Shown here one piece after another: positions 62,767 through 64,000 of a stretch of DNA of 64,000 nt; positions within the stretch are counted from its first letter, which is position 1; each line of letters begins with the position of its first letter. Made by a program: the position numbers and the translations under genes. The stretch is from an uncultured Saprospirales bacterium (GTDB taxonomy: Bacteria > Bacteroidota > Bacteroidia > Chitinophagales > Saprospiraceae), in NCBI GenBank assembly GCA_937864265.1, contig CALMIR010000017.1, positions 104,892 to 168,891 on the forward strand, written 5' to 3'. Under the pieces are notes generated by a model. It saw nothing but the letters and a program-made list of their open reading frames with translations. It made no database searches and was not told the origin of the DNA.

Positions 62767-62799
62767 GTTTCAGGTTTCAAGTTTCAAGTTTCAAGTTTC
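62767..62799 (+). repeat. 7-bp tandem repeat between sufT and the Rrf2 gene
   Basis: The unit gtttcag/gtttcaa is repeated 4.7 times without interruption. It lies 31 bases before the Rrf2 ATG. Copy-number changes could alter spacing or expression of that gene. Confidence 0.85.
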
Positions 62800-62829
62800 T
62801 CTGCCCATACTAGCTTTGAAAATTAAATC

Positions 62830-63330
62830 ATGAAAATATCAGCGCAAGAAGAATACGGTTTGAGAGTATTATTGCGGATTGGGGAAAGCGACCAAACGGA
62901 GGGGCTTAGCATTGCCCAACTCAGCGACATGGAGGGCATGTCTTCCGCCTATGTGGCCAAGCTGACCCGCAATTTGAGGCTCGCGGGTTTCATCCAAAGT
63001 ACCAGGGGGCAAAAGGGCGGCTATATCCTGGCTAAGCCTGCAGATGAAATCATGTTGAACGAGGTATTGAAATCACTGGGCGGTACCTTGTACGACGAAA
63101 GTTTTTGCAAAGACCACTCCGGCGTGTATGCCATTTGCACCAATTCGGTCAGTTGTTCCGTACGCTCTATTTGGAAGCTGCTCCAGTTGGCCGTAGATCA
63201 CGTGCTGACCCAAATCAGTCTGGAGGATATCCTCCAAAAAAGACCCGCTACCTCCGCCTCTGTGATGCACACCATCATAGCGCAGTTGGAGCAGGACGAG
63301 CGCTTCAAGGCTTTGCTGAATAAAGGGTAA
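62830..63330 (+). CDS. Rrf2-family transcriptional regulator
   Basis: 166 residues. The winged helix is at about 1-65 (QEEYGLRVLLRIG, LSDMEGMSSAYVAKLTRNLR, STRGQKGGYILAKP). Three cysteines, C93, C103 and C109 (with H96), sit where IscR holds its Fe-S cluster, but with wider spacing than C92-C98-C104. It probably senses Fe-S status and controls the suf operon, whose promoter region has an inverted repeat. Whether it binds a cluster is not shown. Confidence 0.9.
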   Translation: MKISAQEEYGLRVLLRIGESDQTEGLSIAQLSDMEGMSSAYVAKLTRNLRLAGFIQSTRGQKGGYILAKPADEIMLNEVLKSLGGTLYDESFCKDHSGVYAICTNSVSCSVRSIWKLLQLAVDHVLTQISLEDILQKRPATSASVMHTIIAQLEQDERFKALLNKG

Positions 63331-63410
63331 ATATGCATCCAGTTATCAGACTATTAGAAGTTACAGATGGTTATGGTGTTCATATCAGTGGCTTACAATC
63401 CTAAACATAC

Positions 63411-63779
63411 ATGAAAGGTTTTTATACCATCGGCTTGTTGCTGCTCGCCAATGCGTTTATGACTCTGGCCTGGTACGGCCACCTTAAATTTTCCGAATGG
63501 AAAACCTTTAGCAAGCTGGGGCTATTTGGCATCATACTCATCAGTTGGGGGATTGCTTTCTTTGAATATTGTTTGCAAGTGCCTGCCAATCGCATTGGCT
63601 ACAGTAGCTACGGTGGCCCCTTCTCGCTGTTGCAACTCAAGATCATACAAGAAGTCATCACGCTGATCGTTTTTCTATTGTTCTCTTTGCTGGTATTCCG
63701 AAATGAACCTCTTCGGCTCAACCATCTTTTGGGCATGGCTTGCCTAGTGCTTGCAGTGTATTTTATATTCAAAAAATAG
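63411..63779 (+). CDS. DUF486-family small membrane protein
   Basis: 122 residues with four transmembrane helices (about 3-22, 34-55, 78-95 and 103-120). Motifs such as AWYGHLKF, SWGIAFFEYCLQVPANRIGY and FSLLQLKIIQEVI are typical of DUF486, related in fold to EmrE-type small transporters. Substrate unknown. It is 80 bases after the Rrf2 gene and may be a separate unit. Confidence 0.92.
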   Translation: MKGFYTIGLLLLANAFMTLAWYGHLKFSEWKTFSKLGLFGIILISWGIAFFEYCLQVPANRIGYSSYGGPFSLLQLKIIQEVITLIVFLLFSLLVFRNEPLRLNHLLGMACLVLAVYFIFKK

Positions 63780-63867
63780 TTACTGGATAACTCGAAGGTG
63801 GTCGATGATTTTGGGTAAGCTGGGATAGAAAGGCTTAGGCTCGGCTCGGAGGTGGTTGAGGGTGTCA

Positions 63868-63901
63868 AGTGTCGGTGTGACTTCGGGCTCACGCCGACAC
63901 T
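63868..63901 (+). terminator. Hairpin after the DUF486 gene, dispersed family 2 copy B
   Basis: The arms agtgtcggtgtga and tcacgccgacact pair around cttcgggc, with the same G.U position as copy A at 16751-16785. The T run is absent here (taaaagcc follows), so it may also be an mRNA-stabilising or processing hairpin rather than a strict terminator. Confidence 0.6.
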
Positions 63902-64000
63902 AAAAGCCTTTGTGGTTAAATAAGCCTTGCCTTGGACACTTTTCCAGCGGTTAAGATAGCGCTACGCTGTAGCGCGCTGGCAGGGCTGAATCGGGGCGAC

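Noticed and set aside
62767..62799. CRISPR-like array
   Set aside because: Units are 7 bp and directly adjacent with no spacers; it is a simple tandem repeat.

Overview
The window comes from the chromosome of a member of the Bacteroidota, most likely a Saprospiraceae/Haliscomenobacter-like lineage. Several secreted proteins end in type IX secretion (T9SS) sorting domains. There are DUF5723 and DUF5777 barrels, a LytS/LytTR system with a periplasmic propeller sensor, and Bacteroidota-type promoters (TTTG, about 20 bp, TAnnTTTG). Shine-Dalgarno sites are almost absent. I found no rRNA, tRNA, CRISPR array, insertion sequence or phage gene. Family names come from reading the proteins by eye; no database search was run.

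Layout. 1-11.2 kb holds secreted T9SS cargo: two tandem Asp-box proteins (the first cut by the window edge), an LVIVD-repeat protein and a PA-domain protein, plus an ABC double ATPase. An AT-rich GNAT/HTH pair that looks like a toxin-antitoxin module sits between the two Asp-box genes. 11.7-16.8 kb carries a small membrane protein, a cluster of palindromic repeats and a 1425-residue CHAT protease / nSTAND NTPase / WD40 protein, which is a probable suicide or defence sensor. 16.9-20.5 kb is a fadN-fadA beta-oxidation pair. 20.8-23.4 kb is an ExbB-ExbD-ExbD-TonB operon. 23.5-33 kb is mixed housekeeping: a Crp/Fnr regulator, pyrE, a Nudix hydrolase, creD, a DnaQ-like exonuclease, a META lipoprotein, fabF and a PDZ protein.

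33.0-35.0 kb is the most accessory-looking stretch. A vapBC toxin-antitoxin pair lies between two nearly identical direct repeats of about 130 bp. It is followed by an orphan effector-associated domain (EAD11-like) gene and gene debris. 35.0-42.7 kb holds a YceI protein, a propeller histidine kinase, a LytTR regulator, a TPR/beta-barrel outer membrane protein and a cellulose-synthase-like glycosyltransferase: a plausible sensing and exopolysaccharide unit. 42.8-45.9 kb encodes two cytochrome-type lipoproteins, an OB-fold protein, a second YceI and a DUF5777 barrel, which looks like an extracytoplasmic redox cluster.

46-55.5 kb has a short-chain dehydrogenase, an esterase, a class C beta-lactamase-like hydrolase, a DUF5723 barrel, an ECF sigma factor translationally coupled to an anti-sigma/beta-barrel-like protein, and a large lipoprotein. 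56-63.8 kb has dapB and a complete sufBCDSE-sufT operon followed by an Rrf2 regulator and a DUF486 membrane protein. Two families of palindromic intergenic repeats recur across the window, one multi-hairpin and one single hairpin with a conserved wobble pair.
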